Assembly (NCBI RefSeq): GCF_000317895.1 | Contig: NC_019567.1 | Coordinates: 2,666,001 to 2,730,000 of the forward strand | DNA from: Bdellovibrio bacteriovorus str. Tiberius | Lineage (GTDB): Bacteria > Bdellovibrionota > Bdellovibrionia > Bdellovibrionales > Bdellovibrionaceae | Reading direction: 5' to 3' | DNA length: 64,000 nt | In this document: positions 52,697-61,617 of the stretch, one piece after another | Numbering within the stretch: the stretch's first letter is position 1 | Layout: each line of letters starts with the position of its first letter | Position numbers and translations under genes: made by a program | Notes under the pieces: generated by a model | What the model saw: only the letters and a program-made list of their open reading frames with translations | Told to the model about the DNA's origin: nothing | Database searches by the model: none

Positions 52697-53314
52697 ATGG
52701 CACAAAGAAAACCCTCGCCCGCGGGAATCGCAAATACTCTGCTGGATCTGGTCAGTCAGATCCCCGCCTCCTCCCATAAGGCATCAAACACTCCCGTCAA
52801 AGATTCTGCGCAAGTGATCAAGTCAGCCTCATTGCGTGCCGCCAGCGTCTCTGCGGCTTTGGCTATTCCACCAGGTCCTCTTGGCATGGTGACGATCCTG
52901 CCGGATCTGATATTGATCTGGCGAATTCAGGCCCAGATGGTTTCAGATATTGCGGCCATCCATGGCAAAACAGGATTTTTGACCAGAGAGGCGTTGTTGT
53001 TTTGTCTGTTTAAACACGGTGCAAGCCAGCTTTTCCGCGACATCGTCGTGCGCGTCGGTGAACGTTATGTTTTACGCAAAACCAGCCTGCGCATGGTACA
53101 AAGACTGTGTGAACGACTGGGCTTGCGGGTGACTCAGCGAATGCTGGGGGCCAGTATCTCACGCTGGATTCCGGTGGCCGGCGCCGTTGCCGTCGGCTGG
53201 TATACACGCTATGATACAAAACAAGTCGGCCAGTCGGCTTTGGACTTATTTTCCAAAGACATCGACACCGATGACTTGAAAGATGTCACCGAGTCAGAAA
53301 GGAATCTGCCTTGA
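52697..53314 (+). CDS. EcsC-like protein
   Basis: 205 residues. A hydrophobic central part (about 55-80) and the pattern around IPPGPLGMVTILPDLILIWRIQAQM resemble the EcsC family, named after a gene beside an ABC transporter in Bacillus. Function in this family is uncertain. AAGGATGAG precedes the ATG. Its stop overlaps the TTG start of the next gene (TTGA). Confidence 0.55.
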   Translation: MAQRKPSPAGIANTLLDLVSQIPASSHKASNTPVKDSAQVIKSASLRAASVSAALAIPPGPLGMVTILPDLILIWRIQAQMVSDIAAIHGKTGFLTREALLFCLFKHGASQLFRDIVVRVGERYVLRKTSLRMVQRLCERLGLRVTQRMLGASISRWIPVAGAVAVGWYTRYDTKQVGQSALDLFSKDIDTDDLKDVTESERNLP

Positions 53315-53769
53315 ATAAAATCACCTTGTTGTCCCTGATCTGCCTGTCCTTGTGGGGCTGCGCCCACACTGAAACAACGCCTGAGGAAACCAGCATGCAA
53401 AACAACTCCGCCCCTGCTGCCAACTTCAAAGACATCCGCTGGGAACTTGTCGAGCTGATGGGTCAACCCGTGAAATACGCCAACGCGGATTCGCAAAAAG
53501 TTTATATACAGTTTAATGGTGGTGACAATCGTGTGAACGGAAGCGATGGCTGCAACAGCTTCACCGGAGCCTACGAAGAAACTCCGGGCCAACGCCTGTT
53601 CATTTCCAAACTGGCTTCCACCAAAAAATTCTGCGTGAAAATGCCGACTGAAGACAATTTTGCCGAAGTTCTGCAGGGCGTGGATAACTACACCGTGGAT
53701 GGAGACAGCTTAAGCTTGAACAAAGCGCGCATGGCTCCTTTGGCTCGCTTTAAAGCCGTCAGCAAATGA
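53311..53769 (+). CDS. META-domain (HslJ-like) lipoprotein
   Basis: 152 residues. Lipobox LWGC (Cys near 17) and a META domain: FKDIRWELVELMGQPV near 40, RVNGSDGCNSFTGAYEE near 74. HslJ-type proteins are small outer-membrane or periplasmic lipoproteins linked to heat or envelope stress. TTG start with AAAGGAA upstream; the start overlaps the previous stop and the end overlaps the next start. Confidence 0.88.
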   Translation: MNKITLLSLICLSLWGCAHTETTPEETSMQNNSAPAANFKDIRWELVELMGQPVKYANADSQKVYIQFNGGDNRVNGSDGCNSFTGAYEETPGQRLFISKLASTKKFCVKMPTEDNFAEVLQGVDNYTVDGDSLSLNKARMAPLARFKAVSK

Positions 53770-54506
53770 AGTTTTCGCTGATTCTGCTCGGTGCTGCCTT
53801 TCTCGCGACACCGATCGTGCAAGCACAATCCCCCTTCGCTGACCATAAAGGGCGCGAGATCATCTATCAGGGTTTAACTGAAGATTTCGTCCCTTTTAAC
53901 TATCAGGAAAATGGCGAAGTCAAAGGCTCAGCCACGGAGGTGGCGAAGGAAGCCTTTAAACGCGCCAAGCTGAAAGCCACTTTCACCGTCTGGCCCTGGG
54001 CTCGCGCCTATAAAGCCGCCCTGGAAAAACCCAAACACTTTGTCTATTCCACGTCTCGCACGGAAGAACGCGAAAAACTTTTTAAATGGGTCGGTCCCAT
54101 TGTAAAAGATGAGGTCCATTTGGCCTGCTTGCAAAGCGCAAACCACGAACCCCATCAGGATTTCAAAACTTTCAAGTCACATGCGGTTGCCGGCCAGTAT
54201 GGTGACGCCCCGATCGAATTTTTGCAAAAGCACGGCTTTAAAATCACCATTTACCGGGAAGAAGACGAACGCATGCAAGCCTTCAAAAAAGGCCGCATCG
54301 CACTGGATATCGTGACAACCGGAAGCCAAAAGTCCTATGAAGCCAAGTGGAACGTCAAATACAAGAAGCTGGCTTACCTTTACGCCACCGATTACTGGCT
54401 GGCATTTCATCCCAGTACGCCCGACTCTGTGATTGAATCCCTGAACAGTGCTCTGGAATCCATGCGCAAAGACGGCACCCTAAAAAATATCACCGCTAAA
54501 TACTAG
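53766..54506 (+). CDS. Periplasmic solute-binding protein, family 3
   Basis: 246 residues with a signal peptide (about 1-20). The fold resembles family-3 amino-acid-binding proteins: LTEDFVPFNYQENGEVKGSATEVAKEAF near 36, with DIVTTG near 178. No permease or ATPase genes are nearby, so it could feed a distant transporter. ATGA overlap with the META gene. Confidence 0.85.
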   Translation: MKFSLILLGAAFLATPIVQAQSPFADHKGREIIYQGLTEDFVPFNYQENGEVKGSATEVAKEAFKRAKLKATFTVWPWARAYKAALEKPKHFVYSTSRTEEREKLFKWVGPIVKDEVHLACLQSANHEPHQDFKTFKSHAVAGQYGDAPIEFLQKHGFKITIYREEDERMQAFKKGRIALDIVTTGSQKSYEAKWNVKYKKLAYLYATDYWLAFHPSTPDSVIESLNSALESMRKDGTLKNITAKY

Positions 54507-54538
54507 CTTCTGCGGCTTTGATATGTTTTAAATGACCT

Positions 54539-54895
54539 ATGAGTACTGAATCCAAATGCCCTCAATGCAATTCCGAACACATCTATCAGGACGGCAACCT
54601 TTGGGTCTGCCCCGAGTGCGCCCACGAGTGGAGCGCCCATGCCGCTGAAGCCCCGGCAGAAGAAGCCGTCGATGACGGTGTTATTAAAGATGCCAACGGC
54701 AACGTCCTTCAAGATGGTGACACTGTTGTGGTGATCAAAGATCTGAAAATCAAAGGATCTTCCTCTGTCGTCAAAGTCGGAACCAAAGTAAAAAACATCC
54801 GCCTGCAATCCGGTGGGGATGGTCACGACATCGCCTGCAAGATTGACGGCTTTGGATCCATGAATCTGAAGTCCGAATTCGTAAAGAAGGCCTGA
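54539..54895 (+). CDS. PhnA/YjdM-family zinc-ribbon protein
   Basis: 118 residues. An N-terminal zinc ribbon ([10 protein letters not shown], then CPECAHEW) is followed by the PhnA domain ([28 protein letters not shown]). Once linked to phosphonate use, the role is uncertain; a cell-wide zinc-binding function is possible. It ends overlapping the nucleosidase start. Confidence 0.9.
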   Translation: MSTESKCPQCNSEHIYQDGNLWVCPECAHEWSAHAAEAPAEEAVDDGVIKDANGNVLQDGDTVVVIKDLKIKGSSSVVKVGTKVKNIRLQSGGDGHDIACKIDGFGSMNLKSEFVKKA

Positions 54896-55617
54896 TGACC
54901 AGAATTCTGATTCTGACTGCCATGAAAGAGGAACTCAACGACGTCGCGGGCCTGCCCTCGGCGCCGATGGCCTCTTTGGCACCTTTTGCCGTCCCGGTGT
55001 GGAAGCTGCAAAATAAAGAATCAGACATTCTTATCGCTCAGACTGGCATTGGTCCCATCAATGCCAGTTCAGTTCTGACGTCGTTTCTAAGCACATATAA
55101 ATTTGATGTCGTGATGCTATTGGGATTGGGCGGAGCCATCGACCCGGGCCTTAAGCTTGGCGATATCTGCATTGCCACGGACGTCATTCAGCACGATGCC
55201 ATCTGTTCGTCCAACCACGGATTAGAGTACATGGCCAGCGGAGAACTGCACCTGTCTTTGCCTCCAGAAAAACGCAAATCCATCAAGATCAAAGCCTCGG
55301 CGCAATGGAATCAGAAGATCGACGGTCTGTTGAAGAATAGCCCCTGCGCAGTTCACCATGGCACTGTTTTATCTGGATCTGAGTTTGTTGGCGGCACGGT
55401 TCGCAAGGATTTACTTAAACGAACATTTGCTGACGCTTTATTGGTAGATATGGAAGCTTGTTCCATCGCTTATCTTTGTGAAAAAGCCCAGGTGCCTTTT
55501 GTGATCGTTAAAACGGTGGCTGACACCACTTATAGCAAGCCCACTGATGAATACGTCAACTTCCTGACTTCCAGTCAGAAAAAAACCGCCGATATCATCG
55601 ACGGCCTTTTAAGCTGA
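54895..55617 (+). CDS. MTA/SAH nucleosidase-family protein
   Basis: 240 residues of the purine nucleoside phosphorylase fold. GGAIDPGLKLGDICIATDVIQHD near 79, and DMEACSIAYL near 186, then KTVADTT are the MTA/SAH nucleosidase signatures. It splits 5'-methylthioadenosine or S-adenosylhomocysteine to adenine, which could feed the ade-xdh operon. A futalosine hydrolase role is less likely but not excluded. Confidence 0.85.
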   Translation: MTRILILTAMKEELNDVAGLPSAPMASLAPFAVPVWKLQNKESDILIAQTGIGPINASSVLTSFLSTYKFDVVMLLGLGGAIDPGLKLGDICIATDVIQHDAICSSNHGLEYMASGELHLSLPPEKRKSIKIKASAQWNQKIDGLLKNSPCAVHHGTVLSGSEFVGGTVRKDLLKRTFADALLVDMEACSIAYLCEKAQVPFVIVKTVADTTYSKPTDEYVNFLTSSQKKTADIIDGLLS

Positions 55618-57006
55618 TCACTGCGCCCCGCCTTCGACGCCGAAGTGCGCTGGCATCTTGTGTTCGGTCTTGATCCATACAGGACGCTCGCCGGTTTTTT
55701 GACTTTGCTTGAACATGCGATGCGCTTTCAATGCCGCCAAAAGGTTGACCACATTAGCCAGCACCCAACGCACTGGCACCATCAATGCCTGACTGAAATC
55801 ATTCACCCGAATCACGGCACGCATTCTTTGCAGAATACGAATGCCCATGGCCACCGCATTAAAACTCAAAAGCGCCACAAAGAACGGGCTTTGCAGCAGG
55901 CTTGGCATGGTCTCCCCTTGCAGGCGCAAAGCAAACATCCCCAGCAGAACCAAGATAGAAAGCAAAACCAGAATGCTGTTCGCGGGGCCCTTCCGGTCCC
56001 GCAGCAGGAAGTACCTGTCCACCAGCGTTCCACCCCATTGCAGATTGTGAAAGCCCTGATAAGCAATTCCCAAGGTCCATCGTGACTTCTGGCGGACGCT
56101 CGCCATGAAATCACTGGGGAAGTATTCCCGGGTTGCGATAAACTCTTTTTGTCCGTCCGGTTTCTCAAGCTCAGCGCACACAAAACGGCTTTTAAAGCCC
56201 ATAGGCTTGGCGATAATTCCCAGATGATAGTCTTCAGTCAAAGTGTCTTCTTTTAAAAGCTGCCCGTTTTGCCGCGCCATCATACCCGTCACCAGGTTTC
56301 GCGACATACAAGTTCCCACCCCGGCGGAAGGAATGGCGGCGCCCAGTTCCTGACGGACCAAAAGATCTTTGGTGTGCGCTTCGCTGAATTCGTCAATATA
56401 GATGCCACCCACTAAAGATGATTTGGGCACATCAAAAGAAAACACCGGAATTTGAATGAAGTCAGCCTCGCGACTGTGATAGTTCATCAAGGTGAATGCG
56501 TGAGGGTGCAAAACATCCTCTGAATCCTGCAACAAAAAAAGATCCATCGTCTGGCCCGTGACTTTTTCGGATTGAATAATCTGCCGGGCGATTTCGTTCA
56601 GCATCTGCCCCTTGGAGGTTGGTCCCGCCTGGGTGTTTACAACTACGACAACTCTGTCCGGGAAGAGGCGCTCAAGTTTACTGGCCTCTTCCCATGTGGC
56701 GATGTCGTTGGGGTAAACACCCAGAAAGAACTTATAATTCTGATATTCAATACCTTGGACATTCCCTCGGATCATCGGCCCGATAACATCGGCCTCTTTC
56801 CAATTGGCGATCATGATAGCAATATGTTTCTGCTTCAGCGACTTCATCGTCAACAAAGCCGAGTGCCCAATACGCTGAGGCTTCAGCCTGCGCACCACGG
56901 CCACCACGTCAATGAACAGATCGTCCAAAATGAAGGCCGCCGTTGCCATCACCACCAGCCAGCTCAACAGCGAGAAAGCATCATGATATTCCCAGGTCCA
57001 TTCCAT
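55618..57006 (-). CDS. NfrB-like GT2 polysaccharide synthase
   Basis: 462 residues. One N-terminal helix, then a GT2 glycosyltransferase core: IANWKEADVIGPMI near 66, DSEDVLHPHA near 160 (DxD-like), EDTLTEDYHLG near 262 (acid/base), QKSRWTLGIAYQG near 310 (QxxRW). Three helices follow. This is the NfrB arrangement, but E. coli NfrB has a further C-terminal MshEN c-di-GMP-binding domain that is absent here. Its ATG shares an A with the upstream gene's stop, so translation is coupled. Predicted to build a ManNAc-type glycan given the neighbouring WecB-type gene. Confidence 0.83.
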   Translation of the reverse strand: MEWTWEYHDAFSLLSWLVVMATAAFILDDLFIDVVAVVRRLKPQRIGHSALLTMKSLKQKHIAIMIANWKEADVIGPMIRGNVQGIEYQNYKFFLGVYPNDIATWEEASKLERLFPDRVVVVVNTQAGPTSKGQMLNEIARQIIQSEKVTGQTMDLFLLQDSEDVLHPHAFTLMNYHSREADFIQIPVFSFDVPKSSLVGGIYIDEFSEAHTKDLLVRQELGAAIPSAGVGTCMSRNLVTGMMARQNGQLLKEDTLTEDYHLGIIAKPMGFKSRFVCAELEKPDGQKEFIATREYFPSDFMASVRQKSRWTLGIAYQGFHNLQWGGTLVDRYFLLRDRKGPANSILVLLSILVLLGMFALRLQGETMPSLLQSPFFVALLSFNAVAMGIRILQRMRAVIRVNDFSQALMVPVRWVLANVVNLLAALKAHRMFKQSQKTGERPVWIKTEHKMPAHFGVEGGAQ

Positions 57007-57800
57007 TAAAAGATTCCTCCGACGACCAAAAGACCTTCAAGTTCTCCGCTGTGTGTGTGCTTTTCCAGTGGGTGAAACAACAGCGCCGACATATTCCAGG
57101 AATTTTCAAACCATCCCGTGCGCCCGCCGACACGCCATTCGGTCATGGTCGGCCCCAGATCGGCGCTGCGACTTTCACGTGCATAGAATTCACCATAAGC
57201 GTCCACTTTCAGTTTCGTTAGCGGCGACCAGCGATAACCCTGCTTGACCCAGGCAATAGACACCGGCGTGGACGACAGGCGCGGCACATAGGACGCTTCC
57301 CCATAGACATCAGTGAAGACCTGCGCAATCGGCCAGCTAAAGAAATATCCCGCCGCTGCGACCATGCGTGGATCCCATGTTGTGGCCGCCGGTTGCTCTT
57401 CATTGCCGACCACCGTGCGATAGCCCACCTGGGCCCCGACACTCATCCACTCGACGGGACGAAGCTGCAACCCCACGTGCGGGTTGACCGTGTTGTCATA
57501 GTATTTGGCTTTGGCTCCAGAGGACTGATACTGAATATTGGCACCCAAGTAAGCTGCGAGCTTCGCCGATAGAATCTCGGCAACCGGATGGTAATAGCGA
57601 AGGCGTGTGTCGGTGACGACATCATAGTCGTAAAAATAGCTGCTTTCAGAATACAGTTCGACAAAGCCCTTCGGTGCAGGCTTTGCACTCATCACCATTT
57701 TTTCGGCCAGCACATCCTTGGCTTCATCCGCTTTTGCAGTTGCACAAAAGATAGATGTAAATACAAAAAGTGAACATATATAACGAAACGTCATCCGCAA
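57006..57800 (-). CDS. Outer-membrane beta-barrel-like protein coupled to NfrB
   Basis: 264 residues with a signal peptide (about 1-24). The mature part alternates polar and hydrophobic residues with many aromatic ends (GYRTVVG, GYFFSWP), the pattern of a small outer-membrane barrel. It may play the part of NfrA, the E. coli export or receptor component, at least of its C-terminal region, but is far shorter and no TPR is visible. It sits upstream of the synthase in one operon. Confidence 0.65.
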   Translation of the reverse strand: MRMTFRYICSLFVFTSIFCATAKADEAKDVLAEKMVMSAKPAPKGFVELYSESSYFYDYDVVTDTRLRYYHPVAEILSAKLAAYLGANIQYQSSGAKAKYYDNTVNPHVGLQLRPVEWMSVGAQVGYRTVVGNEEQPAATTWDPRMVAAAGYFFSWPIAQVFTDVYGEASYVPRLSSTPVSIAWVKQGYRWSPLTKLKVDAYGEFYARESRSADLGPTMTEWRVGGRTGWFENSWNMSALLFHPLEKHTHSGELEGLLVVGGIF

Positions 57801-57855
57801 TTCCTTCGCAAAGAGTTCGTGGGAAGGTAGACGGTAAATGAATTTCGCGGCAATG

Positions 57856-57870
57856 AAGAGTTAAACTCTT
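57856..57870. promoter_or_regulatory. Palindrome in the divergent promoter region
   Basis: AAGAGTT-A-AACTCTT is a perfect palindrome with 7-base arms, in the 122-base gap between the outer-membrane gene and wecB. A single AAGAGTT copy lies at 57811-57817. Candidate operator for a regulator of both divergent units. Confidence 0.4.
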
Positions 57871-57922
57871 GTAAGTATATAGGAGTTGCCAACGAATAAT
57901 CTGCGACACTACGGTTGAACGC

Positions 57923-59086
57923 ATGAAAACACTACTCGTCGTATTTGGAACAAGACCTGAAGCTGTGAAATTGGCCCCGCTTATTCTGCAAGCTAAACAA
58001 GATCCGCGCTTTCGCGTGATCGTTGGCTCGACCGGGCAACATCGGGAAATGCTTAGACCTCTTTTGAACTTCTTCCAGATCGAGCCTGATTTTGATTTGG
58101 ATCTGATGAGACCCGGACAAAGCCTTGCAGACATCTCAACATCTGTGATGAAAGGTCTGCATGATTACCTGTCGAACAACAAGGTGGATGGCATCTTGGT
58201 TCAAGGTGACACCACGACTTGCTTTATAGCAGGCCTGGTCGCTTTCTATCATCGCATCCCGATCATCCACGTCGAAGCAGGGCTTCGCTCCGGCGACATC
58301 AATTCACCCTTCCCGGAAGAGTTCAATCGCAAAGCCACAGGCCTGTTAGCAAAGTTCCACTTCGCCCCCACAGAAACCTCGCGGGAAAATCTATTAAAAG
58401 AGCACTACCCGTCTGATGACATCTATGTGACGGGCAACACAGGCATCGACACCTTGTTCGAAGTGCGTAAGCGCCTGCAAAAATCAGATATCTATAATCA
58501 GGAGCTGAACGAACGTTTTGCCTTTTTAGATCCTTTGAAAAAACTGATTCTGGTCACCGTCCACCGTCGCGAATCCTTTGGCACGCCGATGGAAGAAGTG
58601 ATGAAAGGACTGGTGGCCCTGTCAGAACGTCAGGATGTGGAAATTCTGATTCCACTTCATATGAATCCGCAAGTGCGGGCTTCGGCACGCAAGATCTTTG
58701 GGGACCGCGCCCGGTGGATTGACAAGGGACTGCCGGTAAATCCCGGGGAAAGTAAAATCTGGCTGTGTGAGCCCATCGACTATGTCCCGTTTGTCTATTT
58801 GATGGAAAAAGCCCACAAGATCATCACGGACTCTGGCGGCGTTCAGGAAGAGGCACCGTCCTTGGGGAAACCTATTTTGGTGGCCCGGGAAAAAACCGAA
58901 AGACCCGAAGCCATCGCCGCCGGAACATCGATGCTGATTCCCCTGCAGGAAAAAGCTTTCTTCAACACCGCCACCCAGGTCCTGGATACACCCGAGATCT
59001 TTGAACGCATGTCGCAAGCAAAAAATCCATTCGGTGACGGCAAAGCCTCGGAACGCATTCTGGAAGTCCTGGCCGACAAGCTTTAA
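57923..59086 (+). CDS. wecB: UDP-N-acetylglucosamine 2-epimerase (non-hydrolysing)
   Basis: 387 residues. The start LVVFGTRPEAVKLAPLI and later VQGDTTTCF, HVEAGLRSGD, VTVHRRESFG and TDSGGVQEEAPSLGKP are signature motifs of the WecB family. It converts UDP-GlcNAc to UDP-ManNAc, the sugar donor used for the NfrB glycan in E. coli. Divergent from the synthase operon and followed 8 bases later by a secreted TIM-barrel protein. Confidence 0.93.
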   Translation: MKTLLVVFGTRPEAVKLAPLILQAKQDPRFRVIVGSTGQHREMLRPLLNFFQIEPDFDLDLMRPGQSLADISTSVMKGLHDYLSNNKVDGILVQGDTTTCFIAGLVAFYHRIPIIHVEAGLRSGDINSPFPEEFNRKATGLLAKFHFAPTETSRENLLKEHYPSDDIYVTGNTGIDTLFEVRKRLQKSDIYNQELNERFAFLDPLKKLILVTVHRRESFGTPMEEVMKGLVALSERQDVEILIPLHMNPQVRASARKIFGDRARWIDKGLPVNPGESKIWLCEPIDYVPFVYLMEKAHKIITDSGGVQEEAPSLGKPILVAREKTERPEAIAAGTSMLIPLQEKAFFNTATQVLDTPEIFERMSQAKNPFGDGKASERILEVLADKL

Positions 59087-59094
59087 GGTGAAAC

Positions 59095-60249
59095 ATGAAA
59101 GTCCTAGCCTCCATTTTGACAATTGTGTTCGTGGTGCTGGCATCGATCAGCGCGTACGCCCAAAGTGTCGCTATGCGAGGCCTGCGCGTGGATCCGGCGT
59201 ACTTCAGTCGTCTTTATCCAAATCAATCCATTGAAGCGATCGCTAGACGCGTGGTGACTCAAGCAAAACGCGCTGGCGCAAATACTTTGTTTTTATATGC
59301 CTACAGTCCCCTGCATGGATCGTTCTATCGTACCACCTACCCGTTCACCGAAGTCGAAGAACAAATGGGCGAAGACAATGTGTTCTTGGAAGTCTATAAC
59401 ACCGCCAGGGCCCAGGGATTGAAAGTGGTCGCCGTTATTCCGGTCAATGATTTTAAAAAACTTTGGGAGGAACATCCGGACTGGCGTTCTAAAATGCGCA
59501 ATGGCCTGGACTATAAACCCTTTGCCAGGACTCATCACCTATCCGCCTGGCATCCCGCTTATCGCGCGTGGTTTCGGGGCTATGTTCATGATTTACTGCA
59601 AAAGTTCCCGGATCTCTACGCCATCGAGGCCGTGGAGCCCACGGTCGACTGTTTTTGGACGGGTGAACCTGATTACAATCCGGTCGCGAATGCCGAATTC
59701 AAACGACACTATCCTCAAGGCTTACTTGGAGACGCGAACTGGTTTAAATTTCGTGCGCAAGGTTTGACGGACCTCGTAGCGATCATGTCCAAAGTGGCCC
59801 ACGAACACCGAATATTGTCCGCCGTGGTTCACACCTGGCCCGCACACGCCAACGGCCGTTTGATGAGCTCTGAACAAATCCGCGATCAGGTGGGATTTGA
59901 TTTTGATGGAACCCTAAATTTCGTGGGACCTGAAAAGATCGATATCATCGTGGGTGAATTCTTGTGGCAGCAATGGGCCGGCGAATATGGAGGATCGGTC
60001 TTTACTCCGGAATGGACCCGCCGGGCCTCTTTGGATTTTGTTCGTTTTGTCGCCGGTCGCAGTCTGCCCATTTTACATGTCGAGATTTCACCATGGTACG
60101 GACAAGACAGCATGGTGCAGCCCACCCTGCAAGAGTTCCAAAGAACCCTGTGGGCCATACGTGATCTGGGTTACGGTATAGACGTCTATGATCACAGCCA
60201 AATCGAGGATCGCAGCGCTTGGAGCGTATTATCAGATTGGAATCACTGA
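59095..60249 (+). CDS. Secreted TIM-barrel glycosidase-like protein
   Basis: 384 residues with a signal peptide (about 1-22). Features such as GANTLFLYAYSPLHGSFY near 62, ARAQGLKVVAVIPVNDF near 104 and LSAWHPAYRAWF near 149 recall GHL10 and PgaB C-terminal hydrolases. Conserved carboxylates lie at IEAVEPTVD (Glu178/181) and HVEISPWYG near 325. It may trim or release the glycan made by the neighbouring synthase. Co-transcribed with wecB by spacing (8 bases). Family assignment is tentative. Confidence 0.65.
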   Translation: MKVLASILTIVFVVLASISAYAQSVAMRGLRVDPAYFSRLYPNQSIEAIARRVVTQAKRAGANTLFLYAYSPLHGSFYRTTYPFTEVEEQMGEDNVFLEVYNTARAQGLKVVAVIPVNDFKKLWEEHPDWRSKMRNGLDYKPFARTHHLSAWHPAYRAWFRGYVHDLLQKFPDLYAIEAVEPTVDCFWTGEPDYNPVANAEFKRHYPQGLLGDANWFKFRAQGLTDLVAIMSKVAHEHRILSAVVHTWPAHANGRLMSSEQIRDQVGFDFDGTLNFVGPEKIDIIVGEFLWQQWAGEYGGSVFTPEWTRRASLDFVRFVAGRSLPILHVEISPWYGQDSMVQPTLQEFQRTLWAIRDLGYGIDVYDHSQIEDRSAWSVLSDWNH

Positions 60250-61481
60250 ACTATAAAATGACGGCGAAAGACTTCCGTGACCGGCGCTTTTCCCAAGGGT
60301 GAAAAGCCGCGGTTTTCCAATAGATCTGTGTCTTCATCCACCAGCACCTGCCAGATGCCGACCCCATAGAAGCCAAACTCAGTCGATGCCCGCAGTAATG
60401 CCTCCCACGAGGCGGCCTGATGCATGTAATTGATGGGTTCGTTGCCCCCTTCATAGTGGTACGGCGAAACAAAGCATTTTTCGACACTGCGATAGCCAAC
60501 CTCCTGCAACCCCACTTCTTTCGAAACTCCCGTGACCTGGGCGATCTGCTCGACGCTTTTTTGAATCTGTTGCGCAAAGCCTCTGGTCTGAACAGTCAAG
60601 TGATTGGCCAGATCCTCGAAGGCTTCAGGATATTTTGACGTTTTCTTTCCCAAGGAACGGTAAAAATCCAATCCCAGAAAATCCAGGGACTGCCAAAGTT
60701 CGCGCATGTTGTTCTGATGCAAAGTCTCTTTGCTGTTTTTGGGTTTAAAGGTGATGTCGTGGCGCCATTGTTCCAGCTCCCCGCCCCAGGTGCGTTTGGC
60801 ATTTTCCAGCACGAACTGATCCGTGAAGTTGGCTCCGTAAGTGACCGCGACACCACTGGGGTGCAGGCGTTCCTTGGCGGCTTTGATGAAGGTCACCCAC
60901 TTATCCGGAAAGCCAAAGCGCCACTTGGGCTTGCGACTGCCCAAGCCGGAAGTCATCGAATGCATCTCGGCCCCGACAGAATACCACTTAGCCCCCACGC
61001 TCGCCGCCAATGTCATGTAGCGCTCATGAAATTTGAAATAATTGTTAAACCAACTGACCGGATCTTTGGGTTCGATATTTCCATGCCACCACGTGGTGCC
61101 TTTTTCCGTGTAAGGAAATTCTCCCTTAGGCCCCACCACCAGCAGTATCGGCCGAAAGGCCACATCCATTCCCAATTGCTTTGCATAGGCAGCCAATGCC
61201 CGGATGTGAAATTCTTCTTCGGGGCGCAGGGATTCAGGGATCACTGAATTGATCTCACTGCCTTTGCCGGTGATCATGTGGCCTCGCATATTCAAGATCA
61301 AAACTTTGACGCCAAGCTGTTGAATTTTCTCCAGCAGGCGTCGCACCCGCTGTCCCTGTTCGGTTTCATCAACGCGAAAACCCAAAGGATGGTAAGTGAC
61401 GATATTAATGGCGGGCTCAAACGCGGCCGCCGTCCACGAAAACAGGCAAAGAAAAAGAATCATTCCAATTTGCGTCTTCAT
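60243..61481 (-). CDS. Secreted GH113-like glycoside hydrolase
   Basis: 412 residues with a signal peptide (about 1-20). TIM-barrel signs fit GH113 (beta-mannanase-type): VLILNMRGHM near 59, AFRPILLV near 108, acid/base candidate Glu172 (YSVGAEMHSM) and nucleophile candidate Glu327 (LQEVGYRS). Substrate is probably a mannose- or ManNAc-like polymer, not proved. Overlaps the convergent neighbour by 7 bases at the 3' ends. Its coding sequence starts near 61481, 137 bases before the AHSA1-like gene on the other strand. Confidence 0.75.
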   Translation of the reverse strand: MKTQIGMILFLCLFSWTAAAFEPAINIVTYHPLGFRVDETEQGQRVRRLLEKIQQLGVKVLILNMRGHMITGKGSEINSVIPESLRPEEEFHIRALAAYAKQLGMDVAFRPILLVVGPKGEFPYTEKGTTWWHGNIEPKDPVSWFNNYFKFHERYMTLAASVGAKWYSVGAEMHSMTSGLGSRKPKWRFGFPDKWVTFIKAAKERLHPSGVAVTYGANFTDQFVLENAKRTWGGELEQWRHDITFKPKNSKETLHQNNMRELWQSLDFLGLDFYRSLGKKTSKYPEAFEDLANHLTVQTRGFAQQIQKSVEQIAQVTGVSKEVGLQEVGYRSVEKCFVSPYHYEGGNEPINYMHQAASWEALLRASTEFGFYGVGIWQVLVDEDTDLLENRGFSPLGKAPVTEVFRRHFIVQ

Positions 61482-61617
61482 GGCACTATTTTAGATTTGC
61501 ATGCGTCTGCGCGATACCAGTTTGTCCCTGAATATTCACACACCTTGCGCGGCAAAAGCTTCTTTTACCATAAAATCTCCGATAGACTTTGGCTTCCAGC
61601 AAATACCGGAGGTCACC

